A stretch of DNA of 64,000 nt from Tenrec ecaudatus (GCF_050624435.1 NC_134539.1:42440001-42504000); one strand, 5' to 3'. Counted from the stretch's first letter, positions 10,700 to 22,893 are shown. Translations and numbers: made by a program. Notes: generated by a model from the sequence alone, not told the origin.

Positions 10700-11147
10700 T
10701 TTTTGAAAGGGTAAACATTTAGGACTTCAAATTTTTGCAGCAATAGCTGACTATGAATGAGGCGGTGATTAAGTTTTACGTTTAGCCTTCCCCTTCTTTC
10801 ATTAAAGAAACCATAAGCACTTATAGTTCATATGGCCCTTTCAAGATATCCTTTCCATTTTGCATGGAGAGGAACAGCAAGTTGTTTTCCATGCATTTCA
10901 TTATTAAAGCAGAATCCACCAAATAGTATATGCTGAGACGAGTTAAAAGCATTTGTACTCTCATCCAACCACATCAACGCTTCCTAAACTGTCAAATCTA
11001 TCCTAATGCTTTTTTTACTCAGAGCTTTAACAATGTTTTATATGGATTTTCCAAAGACAAACCAATAACTTTTGCTTTTGAGCTTAGACATTTCTGCATG
11101 GCCAAAGAAAAGGAGTTTAGTTAGTGTTGTTGCTGTCTTTGCAATTA
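10700..11147. other. Unassigned DNA
   Basis: No recognised feature. A short plus-strand frame at 10930-11124 has no family motif. Confidence 0.5.
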
Positions 11148-11340
11148 GGGGCCATTGAGTCGTAGTGACCTCAGGTACATCAGAACACTGGCCAGTCCTG
11201 TGGCATCCTCTCCACTGCTCTTGCTTGTGCCCATTGATGCTGCCACTGTGTCAATCCATCCCTTTGAGCGTCTTCCTCTATTTTGATGCCCTTCTAGTTT
11301 AATAAGCATGATATCCTTTTCCAGGGGTTAGTCTTATTTC
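11148..11340 (-). mobile_element. RTE/BovB-type LINE 3' fragment, antisense
   Basis: Matches the first 190 bases of the antisense RTE 3' end, from the 'gccattgagtcgtagtgacc' tail to 'aagcatgatatccttttcc'. It is truncated there, so only the extreme 3' end was copied. Confidence 0.75.
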
Positions 11341-12287
11341 CCAAGACTGGTTTATTACCTAATGGTATATACTTCTTAAATATCTGTCCTTGAACAAAAA
11401 AAAAAACAACCCCTCCAAGTTAGTGAAATTGTCCTAAGTGAAATTGATCATTGCCTGATGAAAATATCACTCTAAAAAAGCTATAACGTTTTTCTTTATG
11501 CTTCGGATGCTTGATTTCTTAATGTCTTAATAATCATGATATCTTCATAATGGTTTCATACTGGCTAATACTAATGCACAACATCTTTGGGGAGCCATGT
11601 TCACTACTAATAGAATTAGATTTAATCTATAGTTCAAAGAGTTTCCATGAAACTACATTTTTGGGGTATGACTTCTTGTCAAATCTGACTAGGTCATCTT
11701 TGTTTTGTCTCATAAAACAACTGATGAAGAGCCTGTAATGGAGTAGAAGTGTTCACTCAGTCTTTTTTTTTTTTCATTGTTCCCTTGCATTTCCATTAGA
11801 ATCCTCTTCTTCTTCAGTCACAGTTTCTTTACAGATACCTTTTTATGTCCTTTGTCCAGTTTGTGAGGGCTCCTGTGGTCAAAACCAGGTAGCATGTTCT
11901 CGTGATCCATTTTAACGCAGGTGAATGTCGCATCATGAAAACCTGAAAGCCAACACTCATGAGAAAACCAGTTAGCCAAACCGTCCATGTTCTGGAACCC
12001 ACTCTTCCCTCAGAACATTTTGTGATGTACACTTGACATCTGACCAGTGGGAGGGAATATATATGTAGATAAGATAAATAGATAGATCCTATATTAGTAA
12101 TACACATTTTAGATAAATACATACAGAGAAAATAATATAATAATATGGCTGTCATGAGAATCTTCACTTCAGACATGGCACATCATCCAGCTAATTTGAA
12201 GTACCTTGGTTAAATAGGTCATTTGGGTGGAAATTTCTAATATTTTGATTGCCCAGAAACCAATTTCCCTTCCTAAGAGATCTCCCT
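11340..12287. other. Unassigned DNA with a possible decayed minus-strand frame
   Basis: No repeat recognised apart from an A12 run near 11396. On the minus strand, about 12010-11830, one frame reads without stops through charged, H/D/K-rich sequence, continuing after a stop into 'LKKKRILMEMQGNN'. A second frame is also open here (11829-12176). I could not match either to a protein family. Confidence 0.3.
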
Positions 12288-12455
12288 AGTGGGAAAATAG
12301 TTTAGTGCTCAGCTGCTAACTCAAAGGTTGGTGGTTCTAACTCAATCTGGTTCCATAAAGTTTACAGTTTTGGAAATCCTGTAGGACAGTTCCACTCTGT
12401 CCTATAGGATGGCTCTGAATCAGAATCACCTTGATGACAATGGGGTTTTTGTTTG
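12288..12455 (+). repeat. AfroSINE, diverged
   Basis: The tRNA-like part 'tttagtgctcagctgctaactcaaaggttggtggttc' and the 3' part 'gtcctataggatggctctgaatcagaatc' are both present. The 5' nucleotides are lost. Confidence 0.75.
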
Positions 12456-13168
12456 GGGTTTGGAATCGTTTTCCAATTTTCTTTCAGGAAAGTACCTCTC
12501 CCACATGTGGGTCAGTGTAGCATGCTGAATTTGCTGGGTCACAGAAAATACAGAAAAGGAGAAGCCTATACACCAAAGAGAGAGGACCAGAGTGTAGAGA
12601 AGTAGAGAGAAGCAGCAAAATGTCTTAGAGAAAAGAACAGCTTTAATTCCTAACTTTCTAGTTTTCACAAGTCCCCTCAGGCCCGGCTGCACTTCATTTA
12701 CCTGCATAATATTAGCTCCCTATCTGGGACATTGGTGTGGTAGTCATATGATTGATGCACCATTTCACTTGAGCTAATTTGTGTGGTTTCTTTTCCTTGC
12801 ACCTAATAATCCCTAACTGAGAACAATTTGGTTCCAGGAAGAGGAGTTGAAAACAGACGACAGGTGAAATTAGGAATAATTGTTGGTGAAAAACTATAAC
12901 ATTCTCCTCCCTCCCTATTCCATCATAAGTTGGAGGTCTGAAATATGCAATGGAGTTTTATCTGATTAAACCTCTACCTTGAATCCTCATAAATTTTTTT
13001 TAAAAGTATTATGAAAAAGAGTGGGAACCCTAGGTTGCCTGATTTGAAATAAATTATGATAGAAAACTGTTCCGGGAAATTACAGTACCATTTTTTCCCA
13101 AGCTTCTAGTTATTGGTATTGTTATTCTTTAGTTGCAAGGTTAATTTTTCAGTTAAAAGCCCAGCTAA
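12456..13168. other. Unassigned DNA, possible old LTR remnants
   Basis: Nothing firmly assignable. The stretch 12660-12840 has the texture of an old antisense LTR but I could not align it to a family. Confidence 0.35.
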
Positions 13169-13691
13169 GTATTTGTGGTAGTTACATAATCTGGCATCAA
13201 CTTGAGACTATTGAGAGTGAAGAGGTGGAGTTTAGCATGTCAATCCGGTCACAGCTTAATGACCTCATTTGGAGGTGCTACAAAGTTAAATAGCTCAATG
13301 GAGGCCAGATTCTCTCTCTCTCTGCTTGTCTTCCTGTGAGACCTTCCTGTTGACAAGTCGCATGGACCTGCGTTGATGGAGTCAGAGCCGTGGAGCTGGA
13401 GGAGCCACATGGAGACCCACACCAGTACTGAGATGCTTCCACCACCACTAGATCCACAAGACTTTCCACCCACTGGCCTGTGACCTTCCTGCACTTGTTG
13501 GATGTGTTACGTGAGTCTGAAGAGGAATTTATAAACTGGTAACAAACATATAGGCTAATATTGGACTTATGGACTTGATCTGGACTGAGCTGGAAGTCTT
13601 TAATGTACAATTGCTCTTTGCTATAAAGTTTGCTCTTACATATAGTCTACCTGGATTTGTTTTTCTGGTAACCCTGGATTAACACAGTATT
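13169..13691 (+). mobile_element. Solo LTR, second copy of the 661-1179 family
   Basis: The LTR proper is 13174-13686 (513 bp), TGTGGTAG...TTAACACA, flanked by a perfect 5-base duplication GTATT (13169-13173, 13687-13691). It aligns end to end with the LTR at 661-1179, including a CT-rich run (13312-13322) and the 'ttccacccactggcct' block. It has no internal region, so it is a solo LTR. Confidence 0.9.
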
Positions 13692-13694
13692 GAA

Positions 13695-13890
13695 TGGTGA
13701 AAATGGTTAAAACATTAAGCAACTAACCAAAAGATTGGAAGCTTGAATCCACTCCAAGGTGCCTAGGAAAAAAGGCCTGGCGATTTCTCCCTAGAAACAG
13801 GAACCAAAAACTCTATGAAGCACAGTGCTACTCTGACACACACAGGGTCACAAGAGTGAGGTTGACCCAACAGCAATTGGGTGACTGGAA
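13695..13890 (+). repeat. AfroSINE, long type, diverged
   Basis: Contains the 'aggcctggcgatttctccc' insert block that distinguishes the longer AfroSINE type, between the tRNA-like head (13705-13755) and the 3' tail. It was inserted immediately after the LTR target duplication. Confidence 0.65.
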
Positions 13891-14489
13891 AGTAAGGGGG
13901 TAGAAACAATTCCCCATAATTTCTCTGAGGTCTAAGAGCCCCCTTCAGTCTAGCAATTTTGGTAGGAACACTACATGGACTAGCTTACAGTATGGGATGG
14001 GTGTTGCTTCTGTTGAAAAGACAAGTGCCCAATATTGAAGATGCAGGGTTTCGTGACCTGCACAAACCCTGGATTCGACAATGTGACACTTTCAATCTTG
14101 TGAAAACTGCAGTCAGATGGCCAGATTTCTGACCCCACATGTCTCCACGGCGCAAAGACAAGACGCATGCTGGCAGTTCTCTGTGGTAAGCCTAGTCTTG
14201 GACCGCTTTCCAATTTGGGGTCAATTACTTTTTTCTTATCATAGTCCCGACATCCTTACACATCAGAAATGTATCCTTTCTTCCCCCCTCACAAAAGTCC
14301 TTAATGACTAGATTCAGCATCATTAGAAAAAGCCTTTATAATCAAAGTCAAACCAAAGCAGGATAAGAAAAATAAGCAACAATCACCTTGTCCCTTCCTT
14401 AAAGGTACAAAAGCATTTGTGAAATAGTATTAAAATTCTATAGTCTAAAACACCAACAGCTTGACAATAGAAAGACAATCAATTTAAAA

Positions 14490-16845
14490 ATTAGGGCAGA
14501 AGACATGAACAGATACTTCACCAAAGAAGACACTCAAGCAGCCAACAAACACAGGAAGAAATGCTTACATCACTAGCCACCAGAGAGCTGCAAATCAAAA
14601 CAGTGAGATCATCTCACCCTAGAATGAAGAGCAAAGTTAAAAACAGAAAGCATCAAAGACTGACAAGGTTGTAGAGAGACTTGGATCCCACACAGGTAGA
14701 ACTGCAAAATGGTATAACCTCTGTGGAAACCAGTAAGGCACACCTTAAAAAGTTGATATAGAAACACCATATGGGAGTGTGAGTGAACAGGAAAGAGACA
14801 AAGAAGAGGAAAAAATTAAAAAGTAAGACCATTTAGACTGTGCAGGAATATAGGGAAGAGAGGGAAACAAAAGCAACTATGTAGCTGAGGAAGAAGAAGA
14901 AGAAGAAACACCATATGAACCAGAAATCCCTCTATTTGATATATATCCTGGAGAAATAGAAATGGTGACATAAATAGATGCACACCAATCCATGCTTACT
15001 GTACCACTCGTCAAAATGGCAAAAGGCACTTTTCGTAATGCCCCTGAATGGAAGAATGGGTAGATAAACTATGCTGCCTATACACAAGTTACAGGATAGC
15101 AGTGAATCTACAAAACCTCTGAGAACATGGATGAACCTGGAGGACATTGAGCTGAGTGAAATAAGCCAATCACAAAAGGACAAATATTTTATGAGACCAC
15201 TATTGACGAGAGGCAAGAAAAGGGCATCACACTAAAAGAAATGTTATCTCGTGGTTCCCCGGGGGTGGAGGGGAAATCAGAATAACTTACTGGTTAGAGG
15301 GTTAACTTGGGTAAAGGGGAAGGCAATGTACCATAAGCATGGAATCAGCGAACATGATGGAGGCATGGGAAGACACAGAGAGGATTGCAAAAGTCAAAGG
15401 CAACAGAGTCAAATATTGTCCCAAGCATAATCCAGCGACAGTGGAGATCAACACGCTTGCCGGGCAGAGGACATTGGTATACATGTAAGTAATCCCGTGG
15501 CAAATATAGCCATGAATGTGGTGGAGCATACAAGGGGCAACGTTAGAAAAATATCTTAGATACAACCAAACATTTTGAGTGAGTGAGTTGCTGGCTCTGG
15601 GGGATCAGCACTATAGACTCAGGGGACACCAAGGACCATTGGCAGAACCTAGTCCACAAAGATCAAGTTCTACATCCAAATTTGGTGATTAGCAACTGGG
15701 ATCTTTAAAAGCTTTTGAGCAGTCAGTCAAGGTGCAACCTTTGGTCTCGGCGCATCCAGAGCAAAGAAGAGTAAGGAAAACAAAAATACATGGAAACAAT
15801 TAGCCCAATGGACTAAAAGATGTTGCAAGACTAGAAGAACCAGATGGTGTCTGGCTACCACTCCCAACTGCTCTGAAAAGGGTCAGATACGGTTATTTAC
15901 ACAATCCTGTTGGATCTATGAGTAGATGCATGAATAGCCCCACAGACTGAACAGGTGTGGAAACAAGAGTTGGAATCTACTATGGAATGGACTTGCAGAA
16001 GATATTTGGACATGCTGCACATATGTTCATAAATGTGGTGGAATGTACAGGGATAAGGCTGTGAAAACTTCTTCGGCATTACCAAACCCCTTGGAGCGCA
16101 ACACCATGGTTTCAGGAGACACCAAAGTCAGTGGATGTGGCGCAGCTCACAGACAGTGCTCTACCTCCTATTTCGGTGAGTAGCTACTGAGGTCATAACC
16201 GCTGGTGATAAGTCATCTAAGCACCAACTACTGGTCTCTCCCCACAGAGGAAAGAAAACCAAAGATGTGTGGAAACAGTTAACGCAATAAACTAAGGCGC
16301 CAGGTGAACATCAGTCTTCATGGCTCTGACATCAGAAGGTCTACGTGGTGTCTAGAGGGCTACCACTGCCAACTGCCCCAGAAGGGGTCCCATTAAAAGT
16401 CCCCAGGTAACGTGGCCAAAAAAATGTGGAACAAAGCCTCAAATCAGAAAAAAGATCAGGTTTGTGGGTCAGATAGAAGCTGGTGACATCTTGAGTCTAT
16501 GGCCCGTAGTTACCCTTCAGGTCTGGAAATAAAATCATGTCCATGGCTCAATTTTTCAGAAAAAATAAATAAGTAGGCCTATGGAAGGAGCACTGGGGAG
16601 GTGTGTGCACCTTAGATAATCAGCTATGTGAGACCCAAAGGACAGCATTTCCCTAAGAACAAAGTTCAGACAGTTTAGGGAAAAGGAATGCAAACAGAAG
16701 CACAGGGAGGGAGTGGGCTAGGGACGTTACATTGTGAGGATTGCAATTCATGATACGAAACAAAAGATGTATAAATCGTTGAATGGAAAAGTGATCTGCT
16801 CCGTTAACTTCCACTCAACTCACAATAAAGCTGTTTAAAAATGAA
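14490..16845 (+). mobile_element. L1 LINE: end of ORF2 plus long 3' UTR
   Basis: Sense-strand L1, 5'-truncated. From 14500 it reads as the end of ORF2 ('gaacagatacttcaccaaagaagac', then 'aaatcaaaacagtgagatc' and 'atgaacctggaggacattgagctgagtgaaataagcc' near 15130-15170). The 3' UTR runs to an 'aataaagctgtttaaaaatg' end at 16842. ORF2 is interrupted by stops and by a 131-base insertion. The 3' UTR contains an imperfect tandem repeat with a period of about 500-520 bases (units about 15400-15895 and 15900-16400). L1 supplies the machinery for processed pseudogenes such as the RPL12 and U1 copies. Confidence 0.88.
14761..14917 (+). mobile_element. Unclassified 131-bp insertion with 13-bp target duplication inside L1
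   Basis: GAAACACCATATG occurs at 14761-14773 and again at 14905-14917, and the L1 ORF2 sequence is continuous if one copy and the intervening 131 bases (14774-14904) are removed. The inserted DNA is purine-rich and ends in a (GAA) run, which resembles a tail. This is the signature of a small retro-insertion. I do not recognise the inserted sequence. Confidence 0.75.
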
Positions 16846-17430
16846 ATCAAGGTGAGGGTGGGGTGGGGTGGATGCTATTACATATATGTCTACTTTCTGA
16901 AGAGGCAAGGAGATACATACATTCCATTTGGGAGAACATGTACACTACACTAGACTAAGCTGTTAGCTCCTTCTAACTCAAAGCCATAGAGACAACCGAG
17001 TTCCCATTGTAATACAAATTAAAGATTAAACACATGAATATATGTAACCTTATTGCCACGCCCTTCCTGCCTGCAGAAAGGGCTTGAAGTCGCTTAAGCA
17101 TGAATGTCTTTGAGAAAGACTGAGGTTCTGAGTGGCCAGGGTGTGGATCTACAGTGTTTCCAGAAACATAAAAAGAGCAGCCTCTGAGACTTCTTACGCA
17201 CAACCAAAACTATGACACAAAAAGACTGAGGTTATCAGTGTTGAAACTAGGATGTCAGCGAGGATCCAGGGCACTAAGAAACCTGACTCCCGGGCCTTGT
17301 TGAAATATATTCATTTCAGTGAAATTCCTTTTAGAAGGGAGAATCTGAAGGGGTCAAAGTTCGGGTCTGCTGCCGTAATTGAGGGAGAAACACACAATGT
17401 TCTACATGCCATACAAGTTAGTCTTAGAAA
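16846..17430. other. Unassigned DNA
   Basis: A short GGGGT-rich run (16855-16872) follows the L1 end. No other feature is recognised. Confidence 0.5.
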
Positions 17431-17431
17431 T

Positions 17432-17536
17432 CCATGGAGGAAGTTGTAGCTTGTCACCCTAAGCTCTCTATGAGTCAGACTCAATGAGATTCATAAGGTC
17501 CCTATGAGTCGGAATCAACTCAATAGCAGGGAGTAA
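17432..17536 (+). repeat. AfroSINE 3' end, with a duplicated tail
   Basis: Only the 3' half is present. The terminal segment occurs twice in succession ('ctatgagtcagactcaatgag' near 17468 and 'ctatgagtcggaatcaactc' near 17502), so the tail was duplicated or two truncated copies lie side by side. Confidence 0.7.
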
Positions 17537-17579
17537 GAGCCATATTTAAGATCTAAGAACCTCACTCCTTTGAAGTGAA

Positions 17580-17785
17580 AAACTCCCTGCTATCAAGTCA
17601 GTTCTGACTCATAGTGGCCCAATTGGACAGAGTAGACCTACCCTGTGAGTCTCTGGGGCTATAAATCTTCATAGGAGCAGAACCTCTCATCTTTTCCCCA
17701 TGGAGCCGCTGGTAGGTTTGAACCACCAACCTTGTGGGTAGCAGCCCAACTCATAACCCAGCACATCACCAGGCCTTCTCTCCTT
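17580..17785 (-). repeat. AfroSINE, near full length
   Basis: Antisense copy beginning at the tail 'tgctatcaagtcagttctgactcatagtgg' and ending at the head complement 'tgggtagcagcccaactcataacccagcacatcaccaggcc'. Both tRNA-like box regions are recognisable. Confidence 0.87.
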
Positions 17786-19400
17786 TAACAGAGTTGAGTA
17801 TGTGCTATCCCTTTTGGTAGCACGTAATATCTTTTAAAGAAAAGAAATGGACACTGCACATTGTCTTTCTTCATCTTCTTTTATTTCTCCTTCTCTAAAT
17901 TAAATCAGAAAAGTTTTTCATCGAGGGTATGAAGTTCCTCCAGTCGACATAGGTCATGGACTCATGAGACATCGCCTTCAAAGCAGCCTGGGGACATGGG
18001 AGATGCCGCAGGGACTTGGACTTGGAGCTGAACGTTGCTTGTGAAGCCTTCAGATTGTTTGGGTTTGGGAAAACCGTGTGTCCCTGAGAGCCTGTGTGAC
18101 GGCCGTGTTACTGTGGCGTGGGCATGCTATTCATGAGAGGACAGTCTGATAAAACTGGAAAATTGGGGGTAGGGTTGCAGTGAACCAAGATAGCCTTTTT
18201 TTCTTTCTCCCAGAAACCAATCACACATCATTTCTAGCAGTAGAGAAAGGCATTTTCTGTTTCCTCTGAGGATCCTGCAGCAGGATGAGCGGCAGCCTCG
18301 GTCATCTGGAGCAGTCGAGGGAAGGGGAGCACCACAGAGAGGGTCCCGGGAGCAGGAGAAAGGCTGGCGGAGCGGGCGAGGTTGCTCCCTCCAGTCCCGG
18401 GCCCTGGTTCTGGAAGCTGTGATCAGATAAACTCCCTTTTCTGTGAGAACTTAAATTGGATTTAAGCTCTTGAGAGAATCCTAATTCTACACACCCCAGA
18501 CTTTGGATGTCTAGAAGGGAAAATTAATCAAAACTTTAGTTTTCTTTTTCTTTTTTTAATTGAAACTATAATACATGCTTAGGGTAAAACCTCAAACCGT
18601 ACGCCAAGGTAGGTTGTGTAACTTTAAACCATGTCTTCCCCATACCCCGCCTCCCCCTCCACCCTCCAGCCCCCCAGAGTCCCTCTGCCGAAGCTGCACA
18701 AGAAAACGGTTGGAGGAATTTTCTTGAATTAACTTCCCAGCACTCTACAGAACTGAGGACGAATGAAGAGGAGTGAGGTAGTATGGTATCTAGCTCAACA
18801 AAGCAGGGATGAATCAATGTTAGATCTTTTTCTCTTTTCTAATTATAATGGGATTAAATCTGCAGTTGTAAGATTGCCTTACCAAGAAATTTTACATTCT
18901 ATATTTTTAAATAAAATCCCCACAGAGCTGTACCAGCGAATGAGTTTTGTTTTGTCATCATGTAGGGATTTTACAACATCCTTTAAAGCATCCAACATGT
19001 TGAAATCATCAACAAAAACCCTTGAATGTCACAGAGAGTTGGCTTGCTGTTTTATGGAGGGGTTTATTTTTCACTTCATACCTGCACTGCTGATTTGAGA
19101 TTTGACTTCTGGGGACCAGTCAGAGGTCAGACAATCTATGCTTCATTCTTTGCTTTGACATGTATGTGGGGGGGGGGGTGGTGACAAAGGGAGTCACCAG
19201 AAAGACATCAAACCTAAATGGCACAGCTGACTCAAACATGTGTTGGAAGCAGCTATAGGATATTAGTAAACGTAGAATATATAAACCTGTGAATAAAATA
19301 GATGGTACCTTTCTCTTAAGAGAGTTAGTTGTCCATCTTGCAAAGCACACACATTTAAAGATTCAAGTCACCATCACTGATGAAAACACAAAATAATCTT
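17786..19400. other. Unassigned DNA, partly GC-rich
   Basis: 17960-18420 is GC-rich and has no recognised repeat or exon. Around 18540-18720 the sequence resembles old antisense LINE debris but cannot be assigned. A G11 run lies at 19168-19178. I see no complete gene signal. Confidence 0.4.
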
Positions 19401-19559
19401 TTTTTTGAGAATCTACTCCGGGCAAGACACTGTGCTAGAAGATTCCCCCTCAACAACGGACACAGGAATAAATGATGACTGTGCTCTGTACAGAGAGAGA
19501 AAGGCACCATGGCCGGAGAGTGCTAACCTAAAGAAGGAGTCGATGAGATGGGCGTAGGG

Positions 19560-20310
19560 GCTGAGCACAATATTAAAGAGGTGGTCCTCGTGGGCATCAC
19601 TGGGGAGGGATTGCTTAAGAAAACCCTGAAAGGATAGAGGGATATCAGATTTCTGAAGGAAGAGTCTAGAAAAAAGAGCAGCCCAGTGCAGAAGCCCTGA
19701 GGCAGAGCTATGCCTGGCCTGTTGAAAGAACAGCAAGGTCACCGTGGGTTCAATGGAATAAATAAGGGGAATGTGCTCAATGAGGTCAGAGAAGCCCTTG
19801 AGGGCCCGAAGCCCTTGGTGGTCATGATGATGAAAAGCCCTTGGGCTTTGGCTTTGTGTCCCACTGGAGAGCCATGAGAGCCTCTCGGAAGTGCAGGCAC
19901 AGCCGAAGACTTTGTTTTGAGTAAACTTCAGGAAGCAGGAAAGGGTAATAGGAGAAGCTGAGATCATTAGTGTGAGGCCATTTCTGTACTCCAAGTGAAA
20001 GAACATGATAGCTACGACCAGGGATTAATAATGGCGATCGTAGAAAGGGGTCCAATGTTGAAGATGTTGCTTACAGAATTTCTGATAGACTGGAAACGAG
20101 ATGTGAAAGAAAGGGCAGAGTCAACGATGAGGTCAAGGTTTGGGCCCCGAACAAGTGGAAGGTGAGAGGAGCTATCGATCGACACAAAGACAGCTTTGGA
20201 TGAAGCAGGTTTAAAGGGGGTAGGGAGTGGGAAGGAGAGGTGAAGGGAGTGAGGGGGAGACGTCCTTGCAATCCATCCTAGGAGAAGAGAAGGGCTGGGT
20301 TGCATGGGAA
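19560..20310 (-). mobile_element. CR1/L3 LINE relic, antisense
   Basis: The minus strand matches the 3' portion of the ancient L3 (CR1-clade) LINE. At about 20170-20060 it reads LVRGPNLDLIVDSALSF (expected 'A.NLGVILDSSLS.T'), then 'FQSIRNSVSNIFNIGPLS', which is the start of the polymerase C-terminal region. Further left (19800-19880) follow the 'W...L...ALK' blocks. A central part between 20040 and 19880 is deleted. The 197-residue frame at 19413-20006 includes non-L3 sequence, so it is not a protein. L3 stopped moving early in mammal evolution. Confidence 0.75.
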
Positions 20311-22316
20311 TTCAGCAGGGTCATTTAACTCTGCCCGGGTCAGAGAAAGGATGTCTGGAATAAGTGGTATCCCCACAACAACCTAGAAGGCCAGTGTGAG
20401 ATGGAGAAAAGAGGCCATCAAGCAGGGAAAACCATCATATATGGCAGTCCAGAGGCACAGAAACCATGCTGCCTTCTGGGACCTGCAATTGGATCTGGGG
20501 GATAAGAGCAATCAGGGCCAAAACAGATGCTGGACAGAGGCAAGGGTGTGCCAAGATGGGACAGGGCCCTATTAGTCAACACACTCCAGTGTGATCTCCA
20601 GATGCATGCTGAAGTCAATCATCAATAGCCAAGAGCCAACACTTACAAAGAAGTATATATCTAGATATATGTACACTATAAATTGGACAAAAATCAGAGA
20701 TACCCCCTCTATTCACATCATTTTCATGGATGTTGAAAAAGAAGTGGAAATGCCAGTGTCAGACAAGAATTAATATATGACACAGAGTGCCCATAATTTT
20801 CCCTGGTGGTGAGTGTTCTCTGGGTGTGTGCCATGTGCTCAGGAGCTTGAGATCTCCATTTCTAGGCAATGGGTAACCAGTGGAAGGTTTCTTTCTAATT
20901 GGGAAGTCGAGATATATTTTGGAAGACAGAATGGAGAGGAGTAAGTCTGGATGCTGGGAGATTAGAAGAAAGACTTTGGTTACAGGCCAGGTAAGAGATA
21001 AGATGGCCCAAACTAGAGCCGATGGAGAAAGGTAAATGCATTTTAAGAATAGTAAGAAGGCAATGTTTAAAATGTGACTGAAAGAAGCCAAGAAATTAAT
21101 TCTAACGGAGCTAGGATAAATCGACAAAAATCCCCATCAGTGGAGGCATTAGCTTTTGCAGCTCACTCTGGAGCATTGCAATGTCCCAGGGGGTGGGGTG
21201 TTGTCCACTCTGAGAGACCTTGATCTGTAGTGTATCCAATTCGATTCGAGATTTTCTGCACACTCAATCTCCGTGGATTAGACCAAGTGGGTTTTTACCG
21301 TAGGCAGGCGCAAAGCACTGCTACACAGAGCAGTCAGAAAAACAGAAACATCCTGGAAAAATTCTTCGGAGCACAGAGGAAAAATGAAGACTAGTCAGAA
21401 CAGAAAAGTCACGCCAGCTTCTTACAATTCTTACTGTCACCATATCGGAGATTTCTATTGCTTTTGGGTGGTGCCAGCTGCAGGTAACTAACTACAAGGT
21501 CTAAAGTCACAAGCATTTTGGCCACATCTTTCTTGTCTGCTGGTCTTGTAGCAAAGGCACCACAAAACAGCATAGGAGCACCTGTCAACCGCGAGCTCCT
21601 TCCCTTGTGAGCTACGCAGCCATGCCCATGCTTCCTGCCCTGTCTTAACTTCCACCTCACCGCTCCACAAAAGGGGAACAACAGCAGCCCAGACTTCAAG
21701 GGCAAGTAAAGTAACTTGGAGGAAAGCACTTGGTAAACTGTAAGGAGCTGGAAAGAGATTGATCATGGCTTTCCTGGGCTTCCAGCTTCAGCTTAACCTG
21801 GATCCCAGTCATGTCTGGGCATGTCTGATGAGCCAGCACGTGGGACTTCAAGGAGTCACTCCGGGTGAAGAGAATGAGGAAATGATTTTGTCCACATGGT
21901 GGAAAAAGACAAAAACTGGGGGTGGAACGTGGGCCGCTTCGTTTCCCCGTGGCCCGCACAGCTCCCTGGCCAGGAGGGGACAGCCGGGGCCTCAGGAGCT
22001 CTTCCCACAAGGAGGCGTTACCACTGCAGCTGGAGGGCCGGTGGCCAGCAGGTGCGGCACGGGGAGGATGGCGCTCAAGGAGAAGTCCAGAGCGCTTGAG
22101 GCTCCCTGTCACTGGGATGTGTTCTCGGAACAGATACTAATGCAGAAGGCATCCGCCTTAGTTGCAGCGTGAGCCTTCTCCCTTAGGCTATCAAGCCACT
22201 TATAAACATTGCCCATCTGGGTGAGAGAGGAAGCAGGAGAGGAGTTTAAGTAAGCAGCTGGAAAAGGCCTTTGAGGACAATGTTTCAGAAAAACATGCAT
22301 TACTTAATAGGGCCTC
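20310..22316. other. Unassigned DNA with a GC-rich block
   Basis: 20850-21130 has a texture like further L3 debris but is not firmly assigned. 21930-22110 is GC-rich and is open in several frames on both strands at once, which reflects base composition more than coding. No splice-flanked exon or family motif was found. Confidence 0.4.
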
Positions 22317-22317
22317 A

Positions 22318-22525
22318 GGGAGAGCCAGGGATGTAGTGGATTGCTGGTTGGGCTGCTGGCCATATGGTCTATGGTTCAAACTCACTGCTCCACAAGAGAG
22401 AAGCAAGCCTTTCTACTCCTATGAAGATTCACAGCCATGGAAACCCACGGGGGCAGTTCTACAGTCCCATAGGGTTGCTATGGGTCAGAACTGACTCCAG
22501 GGCAGTGAGTTTGGTTTTGGCTTTA
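22318..22525 (+). repeat. AfroSINE, near full length
   Basis: Complete order from 'gagccagggatgtagtgg' to 'gtcagaactgactccagggcagtgagtttggtttt'. The B-box-like part reads 'atggttcaaactc'. Confidence 0.88.
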
Positions 22526-22704
22526 GTATGTCCTCAGCAGTGATCATCACAGGTAATTGATCCTGGAGTACTGAAACCCTGTTTTTGAACCAGGGCAGGG
22601 CGGGGTGGGGGTGCAGTGTGTGGCTATTGGATGCCAAGGTAATTCAGGTACCGCTAGTTGTCATGTCTGGTCACTTCACTGGTTTATTCCTTTGGGAAGG
22701 CAGG

Positions 22705-22893
22705 GGATTCACTGTCACTGAGTCATCCTGACCCTCTGGCACAGAGTAGAACTGCTCCTCAGGGTTTCCTGCACTAAACATCGTGATCAGGGTAAACAGC
22801 CTCATCTTTCTCCCTTGGAGTGGCTAGTGGACTTGAAACACCATCCTTGTGGTTAGCTGTCCAAAGCTTAACCCACAATACCACTGAGGACAG
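22705..22893 (-). repeat. AfroSINE, antisense, diverged
   Basis: Contains the complement blocks 'cacagagtagaactgctcctcagggtttcc' and 'agcctcatctttctcccttggagtggct', ending in the tRNA-like head near 22885. Confidence 0.78.

Noticed and set aside
19413..20006. 197-residue minus-strand open frame
   Set aside because: It mixes L3 LINE relic and flanking sequence. No consistent protein and no exon boundaries.
21696..22172. GC-rich block with open frames on both strands, considered as an exon or CpG island
   Set aside because: Several frames are open at once because of base composition. CpG density is not high enough over a long enough span, and no motif or splice context supports an exon.
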